DNA from: CALVGQ01 sp031551965
Lineage (GTDB): Bacteria > Bacillota_I > Bacilli_A > Erysipelotrichales > Erysipelotrichaceae
Length of the DNA stretch: 64,000 nt
Reading direction: 5' to 3'
Assembly: GCA_031551965.1 (NCBI GenBank)
Contig: JAVBMW010000017.1
Span: 55,242 to 119,241 of the forward strand
In this document: positions 42,229 through 50,933 of the stretch, in pieces
Layout of the letters: every line of letters begins with the position of its first letter
Numbering within the stretch: the stretch's first letter is position 1
Notes under the pieces: model-generated
What the model was told of the DNA's origin: nothing
What the model saw: only the letters and a program-made list of their open reading frames with translations
Databases searched by the model: none
Made by a program: the position numbers and the translations under genes

Positions 42229-43438
42229 TTGAATCGATCACTTTCACTTCAAGTGCCAAACCACCTAAGGAAGTTTCTTTTAATTCTAGTGGTATCATTT
42301 GACCTGTATAACTCATAGTATTGATTACCATATCAAATCGAACGCGATTTTCTTTAATTCCAGACAACACCTTAGCTAGTAACATAGCATCAATAGAACG
42401 TAAGACTGCAACACCATTACGTTCGATACAAGGAATGATTACATATCCCCCTACTGGATCACATGTTAACCCCAAATGATGCTCCATTGCGATTTCTGCA
42501 GCGTATTCGATTTGTTTATTGTTTAAATCATTTAAATATGCACTAGCCGCCGCTGCCATACTACAAGCTGCACCGATCTCAGCCTGGCAACCACCCACTG
42601 CTCCAGAAATCGTTGCATTTGATTTGATGACATTTCCAAACAATCCTGCAACAGCTAAAGCTTGTACTAATCGTTTACGAGTCATTCCAACATCATTGTA
42701 ATAATAATACATCAAACTAGCCATAATTCCACAGGAACCAAGCGTAGGAGCTGTAACTACAAGATTTATAGAAGCATTTTCTTCACTAGTCGCATATGCA
42801 TAAGCCATCAGTTTCATTCTTGTTTTTTCATTTTCATCTTCTATATTTTGACTCTTGAAGTAAATTGATTTAGCGCAACGCTCTATTTTCAATTTACCTG
42901 GAAGTATTCCTTGAGCATTCAATCCTCTTTCAACAGAATCTAACATAGCTGATAAAATTGAATTCAAATACAATTCTAAATCTTCTTCATTTTGATTTGC
43001 ATATTCATATAAAGATATTTTATGTTTTTGACAATAATCCATGATTTCAGTCATATTTTTTTCTTTGTAAATATCTTTATTATTGGTTGTTGGTTTTTCC
43101 AAGATTTCAATACTTCCACCACCTAAGGAAAAAACTGTCCATTTAGCGATCAATGAACTATTTTGATCAAAACCATAAATATAAAATCCATTTGGAAAGC
43201 TTTCATTCCAATTAAGTTTAAATTCTACTAAACAAGGAACTGGTTCAAATGTTTTTTTAATAATATAATCAGTAAAATGTCCTTTTCCAGTCAAAGATAA
43301 AGAACCATACAACTCAACGCGGATATAATCCACATCAGGGTAACTTTCTTTGTATTGTCTACATGCTTCAGCCGGTGCTAAAGTATGAGAACTACTTGGT
43401 CCAAATCCAATCTTATACAATTGTTTTAAAGATTCCAT
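42221..43438 (-). CDS. sdaA: L-serine dehydratase, single-chain iron-sulfur type
   Basis: Converts L-serine to pyruvate and ammonia; oxygen-sensitive 4Fe-4S enzyme. 405 residues. The N-terminal beta-domain begins LYKIGFGPSSSHTLAPAEA (residues 6-24) with the conserved GPSSSHT; the alpha-domain carries the cluster ligands (Cys in APTLGSCGIMASL, GGCQAEIGAACS, LTCDPVGGYVIIPC). Both domains are in one chain, unlike the split sdaAA/sdaAB found in many Firmicutes. It is shorter than the E. coli SdaA (about 454). Preceded by a lipoprotein gene. Confidence 0.92.
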   Translation of the reverse strand: MESLKQLYKIGFGPSSSHTLAPAEACRQYKESYPDVDYIRVELYGSLSLTGKGHFTDYIIKKTFEPVPCLVEFKLNWNESFPNGFYIYGFDQNSSLIAKWTVFSLGGGSIEILEKPTTNNKDIYKEKNMTEIMDYCQKHKISLYEYANQNEEDLELYLNSILSAMLDSVERGLNAQGILPGKLKIERCAKSIYFKSQNIEDENEKTRMKLMAYAYATSEENASINLVVTAPTLGSCGIMASLMYYYYNDVGMTRKRLVQALAVAGLFGNVIKSNATISGAVGGCQAEIGAACSMAAAASAYLNDLNNKQIEYAAEIAMEHHLGLTCDPVGGYVIIPCIERNGVAVLRSIDAMLLAKVLSGIKENRVRFDMVINTMSYTGQMIPLELKETSLGGLALEVKVIDSNE

Positions 43439-43462
43439 TTTGTACTCCTTCTCAAGTAATAG

Positions 43463-44356
43463 TTAATTCCTTTTAAAAGTATCTAAAATTGTACCATCAC
43501 TTCCATAATATGTCCCTGTATCAAAAAATCCATCATCACCATTATAATAAACCCAATAACTTCCATCAATATAATAGAGGTCCACTCGATAAAAGGAGTG
43601 ATCATAGGCATCACGATAATACATTCTTAAAACAGTTCCTTCCTCAATAATTTCTTCAGTATAATCAGGAACATCACTTCCATTAAAATGATTATCTACA
43701 TGCCAATATTCACCAAAAAATGTTCCTTCACTGTATAGAGGAAATTTATTTGATATTGAATAATCATAAATATAAAACGAATGAACAGATTTACCATCAT
43801 TTTTATAATATTGTAAATACTCAATCATATTTCCATATATATCAAAATAGGTAGTTTCTTCAGTAATCTTATATTCACAATAGCTTTTTATTACAATATC
43901 ATTTTCATTTAAATCATCAACACAGCTACCACCTTCTTTGGAAGTATATGATTTCTGATTTAATTGTTTTTCAATACCATTTTCTTCGTCATCTTTTTTA
44001 TCGTCTGATATTTCATCTATATCACTATCTTGATCTTGAATAGAATTATAAATTTTCAACAATTCTTCATTAGAAGGATTTTCTAATAAACCTTGTTCAA
44101 TCACTATTACTGCATTTTCAAAATCTGATAATTCTACAAACATTTCATAAGCACCTAGATATCCTAAATAGTTATTAGGTTCAGCCTGTATCAAAGCTTG
44201 ATATTGTTCTAAAGCTAGATCGTATTTTAAATCTAGTGCATAACTTTGAGCTGATTCTAATATTGATGGTTTTTCTAATTCAACTTCTTTTGCATTACAT
44301 GCAACTAAAATGAATAATAAAAGTGTAAACAATAATAGCTTAATCACTTTATTCAT
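43463..44356 (-). CDS. TPR-containing lipoprotein, hypothetical
   Basis: A 297-residue surface lipoprotein. The signal peptide ends in LLFILVAC with the lipidated Cys about residue 20. Next, two tetratricopeptide-like repeats (about 35-105; YDLALEQYQALIQAEPNN), an acidic linker rich in Asp/Glu/Ser, and a Tyr/Asp-rich C-terminal domain of unknown fold (YIDGSYWVYYNGDDGFF). GGGAG is 10 bases before the ATG at 44356; a TTG at 44365 is less likely. It overlaps no gene but follows holA closely. Substrate or partner unknown. Confidence 0.65.
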   Translation of the reverse strand: MNKVIKLLLFTLLLFILVACNAKEVELEKPSILESAQSYALDLKYDLALEQYQALIQAEPNNYLGYLGAYEMFVELSDFENAVIVIEQGLLENPSNEELLKIYNSIQDQDSDIDEISDDKKDDEENGIEKQLNQKSYTSKEGGSCVDDLNENDIVIKSYCEYKITEETTYFDIYGNMIEYLQYYKNDGKSVHSFYIYDYSISNKFPLYSEGTFFGEYWHVDNHFNGSDVPDYTEEIIEEGTVLRMYYRDAYDHSFYRVDLYYIDGSYWVYYNGDDGFFDTGTYYGSDGTILDTFKRN

Positions 44357-44361
44357 AAATA

Positions 44362-45327
44362 TCAAACTCCCTTCGTAGCTAAGATTAAAAAACGTTCAAA
44401 GGCGAAAACTCGATCCATAGTTTTAAATTTAAAGTCTTGATCTAGTTGAGCGCATTCTTGTATCAAAGAACTCATTCTTTCTAATGATATTTTATAAGAA
44501 GATTCATGAGCTAGTTTTATACGATATGGATGTATTTTCAGCATATTTGCCATACTTGCTTCACGAACACCTTGTTCATGTAAAACTTTAACCTGATACA
44601 ACAATCGAAATTGATTTGAAATTAAAGATATCAAACCGATAGGATCAGTATTTAATATTTGTAAGTCACGCCAATGATGCATCGCTTTTTTTAAATCGCA
44701 TTGCACTACAGCATTCACAAGTTCAAATACATTATCTTCTAAAGGTCTAGTAACTAATAAACGAATTGCTTCTTCATTTAACTCATATGGATAAAGAATA
44801 AGTTTATTTAAAACATTTTTAAAATTCATTAAATCAGGAGTCAATCTCAATAATAATTCATCCATTACTTTTGGCGATAAACGAATATTATTATGTTGAC
44901 ATTTTTGTCTAACAATAGCACTGAATTGTGCTTTATCCAACTGATTAAATTGACTACATTCACAACTTTTAGTGATCAATTTACTAATTTTTTTGCGACT
45001 ATCAAGTTTTTCAAATTCACCTGCTAAAATTAAGATAGTCGAACTATTGGATTTTTCTAAATATTGAGTTAATATGGTTTGATCTGTTTCTGATAAAGAA
45101 TCACTGGTTGATAAAAAATTACAATTACGAACCAAAATCACTTTATATGTAGAAAAAAATGGTATGATCCAACAATCATCAATTACATTAGAAATACTAA
45201 AACCGCTTTCAGCTGCATCATAGCGCTGAACGCTCATATCAGATTCATCGTTAACCCATTCTTTAATAATTTGATTGATTTTATCATTCATTAAAATGGT
45301 TTCTGTTCCATAAATGCAATAATTCAT
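44362..45327 (-). CDS. holA: DNA polymerase III subunit delta
   Basis: Clamp-loader subunit that opens the beta sliding clamp. 321 residues with typical HolA layout: N-terminal YCIYGTETILMNDKINQII, central VILVRNCNF and LDSRKKISKL, and a C-terminal helical domain with ELVNAVVQCDLKKAMHHW. The ATG at 45327 overlaps the comEC TGA (ATGA), which fixes the start and shows coupling; a GTG 12 bases earlier is unneeded. The order comEA-comEC-holA is conserved in Firmicutes. Confidence 0.92.
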   Translation of the reverse strand: MNYCIYGTETILMNDKINQIIKEWVNDESDMSVQRYDAAESGFSISNVIDDCWIIPFFSTYKVILVRNCNFLSTSDSLSETDQTILTQYLEKSNSSTILILAGEFEKLDSRKKISKLITKSCECSQFNQLDKAQFSAIVRQKCQHNNIRLSPKVMDELLLRLTPDLMNFKNVLNKLILYPYELNEEAIRLLVTRPLEDNVFELVNAVVQCDLKKAMHHWRDLQILNTDPIGLISLISNQFRLLYQVKVLHEQGVREASMANMLKIHPYRIKLAHESSYKISLERMSSLIQECAQLDQDFKFKTMDRVFAFERFLILATKGV

Positions 45328-47216
45328 TTTACCACCCACTTGATTATACCAAATTGTCGATTACTCGTGTTAATGAAATTGAAAAAAGTTGTTGAAGTTA
45401 TTGTAATATCACCTTGAATCTGAGTATCAAGTAGTGGAATCTGTAAATCATTTAGTCTTTTTAATACATCCGGATGCGGATGATGATAACTATTATTTAA
45501 ACCACTGCTGTTCACAACTAGAATTGGCTTAACGCTTTCCAATAATTTTGTACTTGTTGCAGTGTTACTTCCATGATGGGCAATTTTAATTAAATCAAAC
45601 TGACCAACATCAAAATCATTGATAAGTTGAAATTCCACTTCACTTGAAATATCTGCTAAAAATAAATAATTTATTTTATTCAAATTAAACATAACGATCA
45701 AAATACGATCATTAGCCGTTTGAAATTGCTCATATTGGATTATATTGAAAGTTAAATCCTTTATTGTGATTGTTTGAGTTAATTCATTAATGATCTTGTT
45801 TACTTCAAAGTCTTGTAAAAGCAGATCTTTTGAACCTGAATGATCTTCATCATCATGTGTTAAAATCAATAAATCAAGTTTTTTGATTCCTTTTGCCTTT
45901 AAAAAGCTTTTAAGTGATTCATATTGATTCTTTTTTCCTGTGTCAATCAATATATTTGCTTGATTCAATGGTAATCGTATTAATATACAATCTCCTTGAT
46001 CAACATTGATAAAACTAACTTCTGCAAAAGGACTAGATAGCTGAAAAACCAAAATTATACTTATCAAGATATTCAGTAAAATTAAAATTCGATCATTCTT
46101 AATATAAAACAATTGGATCAAACAAATAATAAACAATAATTCTGGACATTTACCATAGGCAACAAATTGGTTTATTTCGAATTTCGATAAAAAACTAACC
46201 CCAATTTCTACTAGTGATGTATCCATTATTAAATCTAAATATGCAAATACCGTTAATAGAGCAGTTAATTTTTGGATCAGAGTAAAAAATATTAATTCAA
46301 AAAAATTAACAGAGTATAGAAAATAACTTTGGATCATCATAATAAATAAAAATCGATGTTTCTTAGATTTAGACTGTAAAAAAACTAATCCTGTCGGAAT
46401 CAAATAGGACAAACTAGACAATAGACTAGAATTGAAAATAAAACATAGTATTGTAATGATGGCATAACTTTCAATAGTGTTTATTTTTAACTGGTCAAAA
46501 ATAGTTAAACCCAATTTTCGTAGCACAAAAAATGGAAAATGAAAAAGAATACCTAAAAATATATATAATAAAATTTCAATTATTTTGTTTTGTTTTTTAT
46601 TGAACACAAATGAAAACAAATATAATATCCCTTTTACTAACCATATCATATGAAAACCACATTGTAAAAACCACATATTTGATGTTGTTTTTTGTAGTAA
46701 ACAAAGAGCTAAATAAATGAATCGATCTTCATATTTTAAAGTATTAATTCTTTTATGGATCAATGACCTTATTGAATTAGATTCTTTAATTAATTTAATA
46801 TCATTTGATACAATTGTCGCAATTATATTTTTTTGATTATTGATTTTTTCAAAATTTATTAAATAAAAATGAGAAGAATCTTTATTATTAATGAGATCTC
46901 CTTTGATCAATAAGACAGAATCAAGTAGTGGAGTATTATCTGAAATGATTCGTATGTTTCCTTCATTTACTTTGACCACAAATGATTTTTGACTAATTTC
47001 AATTACTTTACCTTGAATTACATTTTCATTAAACACAACTTTATTATTTAGTATTAAACTAGTACAATAGATAGCTACAACAAAAACTAAATCGAATTTA
47101 TTCAATTTTTTCCTAAGCACAATCAAACACAACAACAATACAAAAAACTGAACTTTAGCTTCAAACCATGTACAAACAAACAAGATAAAGGCAATAAGTA
47201 AATAATTGACTTTCAT
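45324..47216 (-). CDS. comEC: ComEC competence membrane channel
   Basis: Forms the channel for single-stranded DNA uptake during natural transformation. 630 residues: N-terminal DUF4131 region with membrane segments, a multi-pass competence domain (about residues 180-400) and a C-terminal metallo-beta-lactamase-like domain (FINVDQGDCILIRLP, LLILTHDDEDHSGS, IAHHGSNTATS). It is shorter than many ComEC proteins (about 750). Genes overlap by ATGA at both ends. With comEA it suggests DNA-uptake capacity, though the pilus genes are not in the window. Confidence 0.92.
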   Translation of the reverse strand: MKVNYLLIAFILFVCTWFEAKVQFFVLLLCLIVLRKKLNKFDLVFVVAIYCTSLILNNKVVFNENVIQGKVIEISQKSFVVKVNEGNIRIISDNTPLLDSVLLIKGDLINNKDSSHFYLINFEKINNQKNIIATIVSNDIKLIKESNSIRSLIHKRINTLKYEDRFIYLALCLLQKTTSNMWFLQCGFHMIWLVKGILYLFSFVFNKKQNKIIEILLYIFLGILFHFPFFVLRKLGLTIFDQLKINTIESYAIITILCFIFNSSLLSSLSYLIPTGLVFLQSKSKKHRFLFIMMIQSYFLYSVNFFELIFFTLIQKLTALLTVFAYLDLIMDTSLVEIGVSFLSKFEINQFVAYGKCPELLFIICLIQLFYIKNDRILILLNILISIILVFQLSSPFAEVSFINVDQGDCILIRLPLNQANILIDTGKKNQYESLKSFLKAKGIKKLDLLILTHDDEDHSGSKDLLLQDFEVNKIINELTQTITIKDLTFNIIQYEQFQTANDRILIVMFNLNKINYLFLADISSEVEFQLINDFDVGQFDLIKIAHHGSNTATSTKLLESVKPILVVNSSGLNNSYHHPHPDVLKRLNDLQIPLLDTQIQGDITITSTTFFNFINTSNRQFGIIKWVVK

Positions 47217-47671
47217 AATCTAATATAATCCTTGATCGATTCAAAAGTTTTCTTTCCTATTCCTTTTACATTCAATAAATCTTCAAGATCAGTAAAACCA
47301 CCATGATTATTTCGATATTCAATAATTCTCGTGGCTGTAACTTGACCGATACCTTTAAGCGTACATAGTTGTTCAATAGATGCAGAATTGATAGAAATTA
47401 AGTTATTTTGAGTTTTTTCAATGACAATAATTTCTTTATCTAGTAATATTTTTTGATAACTAAATCGAGAAAGATCACTATCTTCATATAAATCGAGCAA
47501 TTTTAATAAATCTTCGAAAGTAGAATAATGACTTAAAGAAAATGTTCCTTCGTTTTTCAAATAACCTCTTACTTCAATTGTGATTTGGTTAGTTTTAGTT
47601 AATATTATGGGTTGAGTATTAAATAATGAAATGCAAATTAGGCAGATAAAAAAAATAAGTAGTTTTTTCAT
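47213..47671 (-). CDS. comEA: ComEA DNA receptor
   Basis: Membrane-anchored DNA-binding protein of the uptake machinery. 152 residues: N-terminal membrane segment (KKLLIFFICLICISLF), a SLBB-like linker region (VRGYLKNEGTFSL), and a C-terminal helix-hairpin-helix pair (SINSASIEQLCTLKGIG ... LEDLLNVKGIGKKTFESI). Its stop overlaps the comEC start (ATGA). AGGAGGTTCTTT precedes the ATG. Confidence 0.93.
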   Translation of the reverse strand: MKKLLIFFICLICISLFNTQPIILTKTNQITIEVRGYLKNEGTFSLSHYSTFEDLLKLLDLYEDSDLSRFSYQKILLDKEIIVIEKTQNNLISINSASIEQLCTLKGIGQVTATRIIEYRNNHGGFTDLEDLLNVKGIGKKTFESIKDYIRL

Positions 47672-47719
47672 AAAGAACCTCCTACTTATTTATTCTCTTA
47701 AAATCGTGCTTCACCTAAA

Positions 47720-48187
47720 TTATTTTGCATTTATTTCTAAAATTTTTACTTTATAAGGTTCATCAACTTGAACTTCAACAATCGCTCCAACTTTTTTCTC
47801 TAAAATAGCTTCTGCAAGTGGAGTTGCATTAGATAATTTTCCATTAAGTGGATCAGCTTCATATGAACCTACAATAACATAAGTGTTTTTTTCTTTTGTA
47901 TCCATTTCTTGAACCACTACTGTAGAACCAAGTTTAACTACTGTTCCATCAGTTTCTTCAATAATTTCAACATTTTTAAGCATTGCTTCCAGTTGTTTAA
48001 TACGTGCTTCAACTTGAGCTTGACGATCTCTAGCGGCATCATAATCAGCATTTTCTGATAAGTCACCTTGAGCACGGGCTGCACGTAAATCTTCAATAAC
48101 TTCCTGACGAATGACTTGGACTAAATGTTCATGTTCATTTTTTAAATCTTCAAGACCTTCATGAGTTACATAAATTTTTTCTGACAT
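47720..48187 (-). CDS. greA: Transcription elongation factor GreA
   Basis: Rescues stalled RNA polymerase by stimulating transcript cleavage. 155 residues: N-terminal coiled coil (VTHEGLEDLKNEHEHL) with the acidic tip LSENADYDAARDRQ (about residues 40-53), then the globular C-terminal domain (KLGSTVVVQEMDT ... SPLAEAILEKKVGA-type). AGGAGTGAAAAT precedes the ATG. Follows udk at 23 bases, the order common in Firmicutes. Confidence 0.96.
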   Translation of the reverse strand: MSEKIYVTHEGLEDLKNEHEHLVQVIRQEVIEDLRAARAQGDLSENADYDAARDRQAQVEARIKQLEAMLKNVEIIEETDGTVVKLGSTVVVQEMDTKEKNTYVIVGSYEADPLNGKLSNATPLAEAILEKKVGAIVEVQVDEPYKVKILEINAK

Positions 48188-48210
48188 ATTTTCACTCCTA
48201 ACGGTATGTA

Positions 48211-48837
48211 TTATACCATGTTCGTTTTAATTATACTACTGATTTTCGTGTTCAATAAATCGATTGCGACAGTGTTATGACCACCTTCAGGTACGATCAC
48301 ATCAGCATAACGTTTGCTTGGTTCAATAAATAACTCATGCATTACTCTAACTGTGGTAGTATATTGAGTTACAACGGATTGAAGTGTTCTGCCACGCTCT
48401 TCAACATCTCGCATTAAACGACGAATAAATCGGATATCAGCATCAGTATCTACAAATACCTTGATATCACAAATTGATCGGATACGTTCATCTTCAAGGA
48501 CAAATAACCCTTCAAGGATAATTACATCACAAGGTTCGATAATCTCAGTATTTGCACTCCTTGTATGATTCACGAAATCATATAAAGGTTTTTCGATCGT
48601 AACTCCACTAATCAGTAAATTTAATTGGGTCATCAATAAATCAATATCAAATGCGAATGGATGATCATAATTAGTTTTAACTCTTTCTTCCATGCTCATA
48701 TGTGACTGATCTTTGTAATAATCATCCAAACGAATGATCACTACAGATTGAGACTCAAAATCATTAAAAAGTTTTTGTGCGATTGATGTTTTTCCTGATG
48801 CGCTTCCACCGGCAATTCCAATGCATACAGATTTCAT
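48211..48837 (-). CDS. udk: Uridine kinase
   Basis: Phosphorylates uridine and cytidine (pyrimidine salvage). 208 residues with P-loop GIAGGSASGKTSIA (residues 7-20), RLDDYYKDQS, NYDHPFAFDIDLL, and PLYDFVNHTRS. Lies between mltG and greA. AAGGAGAATTTTC precedes the ATG. Confidence 0.95.
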   Translation of the reverse strand: MKSVCIGIAGGSASGKTSIAQKLFNDFESQSVVIIRLDDYYKDQSHMSMEERVKTNYDHPFAFDIDLLMTQLNLLISGVTIEKPLYDFVNHTRSANTEIIEPCDVIILEGLFVLEDERIRSICDIKVFVDTDADIRFIRRLMRDVEERGRTLQSVVTQYTTTVRVMHELFIEPSKRYADVIVPEGGHNTVAIDLLNTKISSIIKTNMV

Positions 48838-48848
48838 GAAAATTCTCC

Positions 48849-49913
48849 TTATCTTAAATATTTTTGAACATATTTGTTATGTTCTGCTAAAGTTTTAGAA
48901 TAGTAAACTGTACCATCTCCATAAACGTCTGCCATGAAGAAATAATAGTCATTTGCAGTTGGATTAAGTGTAGCATCAATTGCTGCTTCACCAGGGTTTA
49001 AAATTGGTCCTGGAGGTAGCCCTAAATATTTGTATGTGTTGTAAGGAGAATCATAATCTGGATTAACTTCACATTTTGTCCAATCATCATCACGATTTTT
49101 ATCGATGGCATAACAAACGGTAACACTTGATTGAAGTTTCCATCCATCTTTAATTCGATTATAAAATACTTGTGAGATCATTTTCATATCATCAACCTTA
49201 CTTGCTTCATACTGAACGATTGATGCTAATGTATAAAGTTGATGGATCGAAAGATTTTGATTATCAATTTGATCTTTATACTTATTGTATATCTTCAAAG
49301 ACTGACCTAGTAATTTCTCAGTGACCTGTTTAGCAGTGCTATCAGGATTAAATTTGTATGTATTAGGCATTAAATAACCTTCAAGTAAATAACGAGAATT
49401 TGGGTTGAATATTTCTTCAGTAAGAAATGGATATTGATCCATAAGTGAACGAACATATTCTTCATCATTCCAAAGAGCCAAAAGTTCATCTGCCTCAACA
49501 TTTACCTTATCCGCTATTTTATCTGCGATATGCTTACACCAATCACCTTCAATGAGCGTTACTGACACATCATTTGTATGGGCATTGGAAGCATCAGATA
49601 AAACATTTAAGATATTTTCAAGATCCATATAACCATTCAAGTCATATTCTCCTGCTTTGATCATTACATTTCCATTCAATTTTAAGTAAATTTTTGCCAT
49701 AAAACTACTTTTAATCAAACCTTCTTTTTCAAGATTTGTTAAAACAGTATTCGTGCTTTGACCTGTTTTTACTTCAAAAATAATTTCTTTGTCTACACCA
49801 AGACTTGAAATCGAACTTTTATAATATGCAAATGAGGCAAATACGATCACAAGAGCTAAGGTAAGTATCAACCCAACAATTCTTCCAACTCGGATTTTAC
49901 GCTTCTTCTTCAT
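48849..49913 (-). CDS. mltG: Endolytic murein transglycosylase MltG
   Basis: Membrane-anchored lytic transglycosylase that cuts nascent glycan strands and may act as a terminator of chain growth. 354 residues: a cytoplasmic basic tail (MKKKRKIRVG), a membrane segment (IVGLILTLALVIVFASFAYY) and a YceG/MltG domain with ASIVQYEASK, the conserved Glu after Gln-Tyr, then PYNTYKYLGLPPGPILNPGE. It overlaps the DUF1292 gene by 17 bases, as in many Firmicutes. Confidence 0.94.
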   Translation of the reverse strand: MKKKRKIRVGRIVGLILTLALVIVFASFAYYKSSISSLGVDKEIIFEVKTGQSTNTVLTNLEKEGLIKSSFMAKIYLKLNGNVMIKAGEYDLNGYMDLENILNVLSDASNAHTNDVSVTLIEGDWCKHIADKIADKVNVEADELLALWNDEEYVRSLMDQYPFLTEEIFNPNSRYLLEGYLMPNTYKFNPDSTAKQVTEKLLGQSLKIYNKYKDQIDNQNLSIHQLYTLASIVQYEASKVDDMKMISQVFYNRIKDGWKLQSSVTVCYAIDKNRDDDWTKCEVNPDYDSPYNTYKYLGLPPGPILNPGEAAIDATLNPTANDYYFFMADVYGDGTVYYSKTLAEHNKYVQKYLR

Positions 49914-50166
49914 CAGATCCCTCTATTTCATCCATAAAGGCTCCAAATACCTCCTCGATCATATCCAGTTCATCTTGATCGTCAACAGGTTCCATTTGTC
50001 CATCTTCAGTGTATGAACAACTATAAACCAGACCTTCTTCATCTTGAGGATCTGTAAATAAAACATAACTTTTATTTCTTGATTCATCATCAAAAGTAAA
50101 AAGTATTTCCATTTCTTTTTCTGAACCATCTTCCTCACGAATTAATATTTTATTTGATTCTACCAT
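49897..50166 (-). CDS. DUF1292 family protein
   Basis: An 89-residue acidic protein (family of YrzB) with the motif KEMEILFTFDDESRNKSYVLF and EGLVYSCSYTEDGQMEPV. No characterised function. Placed between ruvX and mltG in the conserved alaS-ireB-ruvX-yrzB-mltG cluster. AGGAGAGAAAATTATG gives the start. Confidence 0.88.
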   Translation of the reverse strand: MVESNKILIREEDGSEKEMEILFTFDDESRNKSYVLFTDPQDEEGLVYSCSYTEDGQMEPVDDQDELDMIEEVFGAFMDEIEGSDEEEA

Positions 50167-50208
50167 AATTTTCTCTCCTAATTTTTTTAAAAAAAGGGTG
50201 AAATCACC

Positions 50209-50622
50209 CTACTTTGAATCTAGGTAACCCTGAAGAATCTGAACTGCTGCAACTTGATCCACTACTTCTTTTCTTTTTTTTCTTGAAACATCAGCGGAAA
50301 TCAATAATTTTGTTGCCGCAACAGTAGTTAATCGTTCATCGATCAAGGTAATTTTACATGTCAGAATTTCTTCCAACATTTCTTTAAACTCAATCGATAT
50401 TTCACCACGAATACCAATATCTCCATTCATGTGTTTTGGTAACCCCAAAACAATTTCATCAACTTTGAGCTCTTTGCACAGTTCGACTACGCGATCACGT
50501 GCAGCTATGTAATTGTCTTCTTCAAAACGAAAAGTTTCTACCGTTCTGGCTATCATTCCAAGTGGATCAGAAACTGCGATTCCACAAGTACGACTTCCTA
50601 AATCTAAACCTAATACTCTCAT
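50209..50622 (-). CDS. ruvX: YqgF/RuvX-type RNase H-like nuclease
   Basis: RNase H-fold protein of the YqgF family, linked to rRNA maturation (pre-16S nuclease) and also called a Holliday junction resolvase. 137 residues with LGLDLGSRTCGIAVSDPLG (residues 4-22), VLGLPKHMNGDIG, and LIDERLTTVAATKLL. Overlaps the ireB stop by 4 bases (ATGA type). Confidence 0.95.
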   Translation of the reverse strand: MRVLGLDLGSRTCGIAVSDPLGMIARTVETFRFEEDNYIAARDRVVELCKELKVDEIVLGLPKHMNGDIGIRGEISIEFKEMLEEILTCKITLIDERLTTVAATKLLISADVSRKKRKEVVDQVAAVQILQGYLDSK

Positions 50623-50879
50623 TTTTTATCATCCAAATAAGCTCTTACAAGCTCTTCGATAATTTCATAACGTTCAACCGATTGAATAATAGATCGAGCA
50701 TTTCTGTGACTTGAGATGTATGCAGGATCATTTGAAATTAAATATCCCGCTAATTGATTTACTGCATTATATCCTCTTTCCTCTAAAGCTTCTTTAGTCA
50801 AACGCATAACTTGTTTAATATTATCTCGACTAATTTCATCAGATTTATAGGACATTGTTTCAGTCATCGGATTTTTCAT
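50619..50879 (-). CDS. ireB: IreB family regulatory phosphoprotein
   Basis: DUF965 protein, 86 residues, of the IreB group, which is a substrate of the Ser/Thr kinase IreK in enterococci. Conserved sequence includes RDNIKQVMRLTKEALEERGY and LAGYLISNDPAYISSHRNA. The Thr-rich N terminus (MTETM, Thr6 and Thr8) is the expected phosphorylation region. GGAGGGATCATCT precedes the ATG. Located between alaS and ruvX as in other Firmicutes. Confidence 0.95.
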   Translation of the reverse strand: MKNPMTETMSYKSDEISRDNIKQVMRLTKEALEERGYNAVNQLAGYLISNDPAYISSHRNARSIIQSVERYEIIEELVRAYLDDKK

Positions 50880-50933
50880 AGATGATCCCTCCTTATAGAG
50901 TCTATTTTAACTTATTCTTGAATAAAAATAAAG

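Noticed and set aside
49230..49300. MltG with a changed catalytic residue (Gln-Tyr-Glu)
   Set aside because: The invariant Glu is the second one and is present; the preceding position varies among family members.
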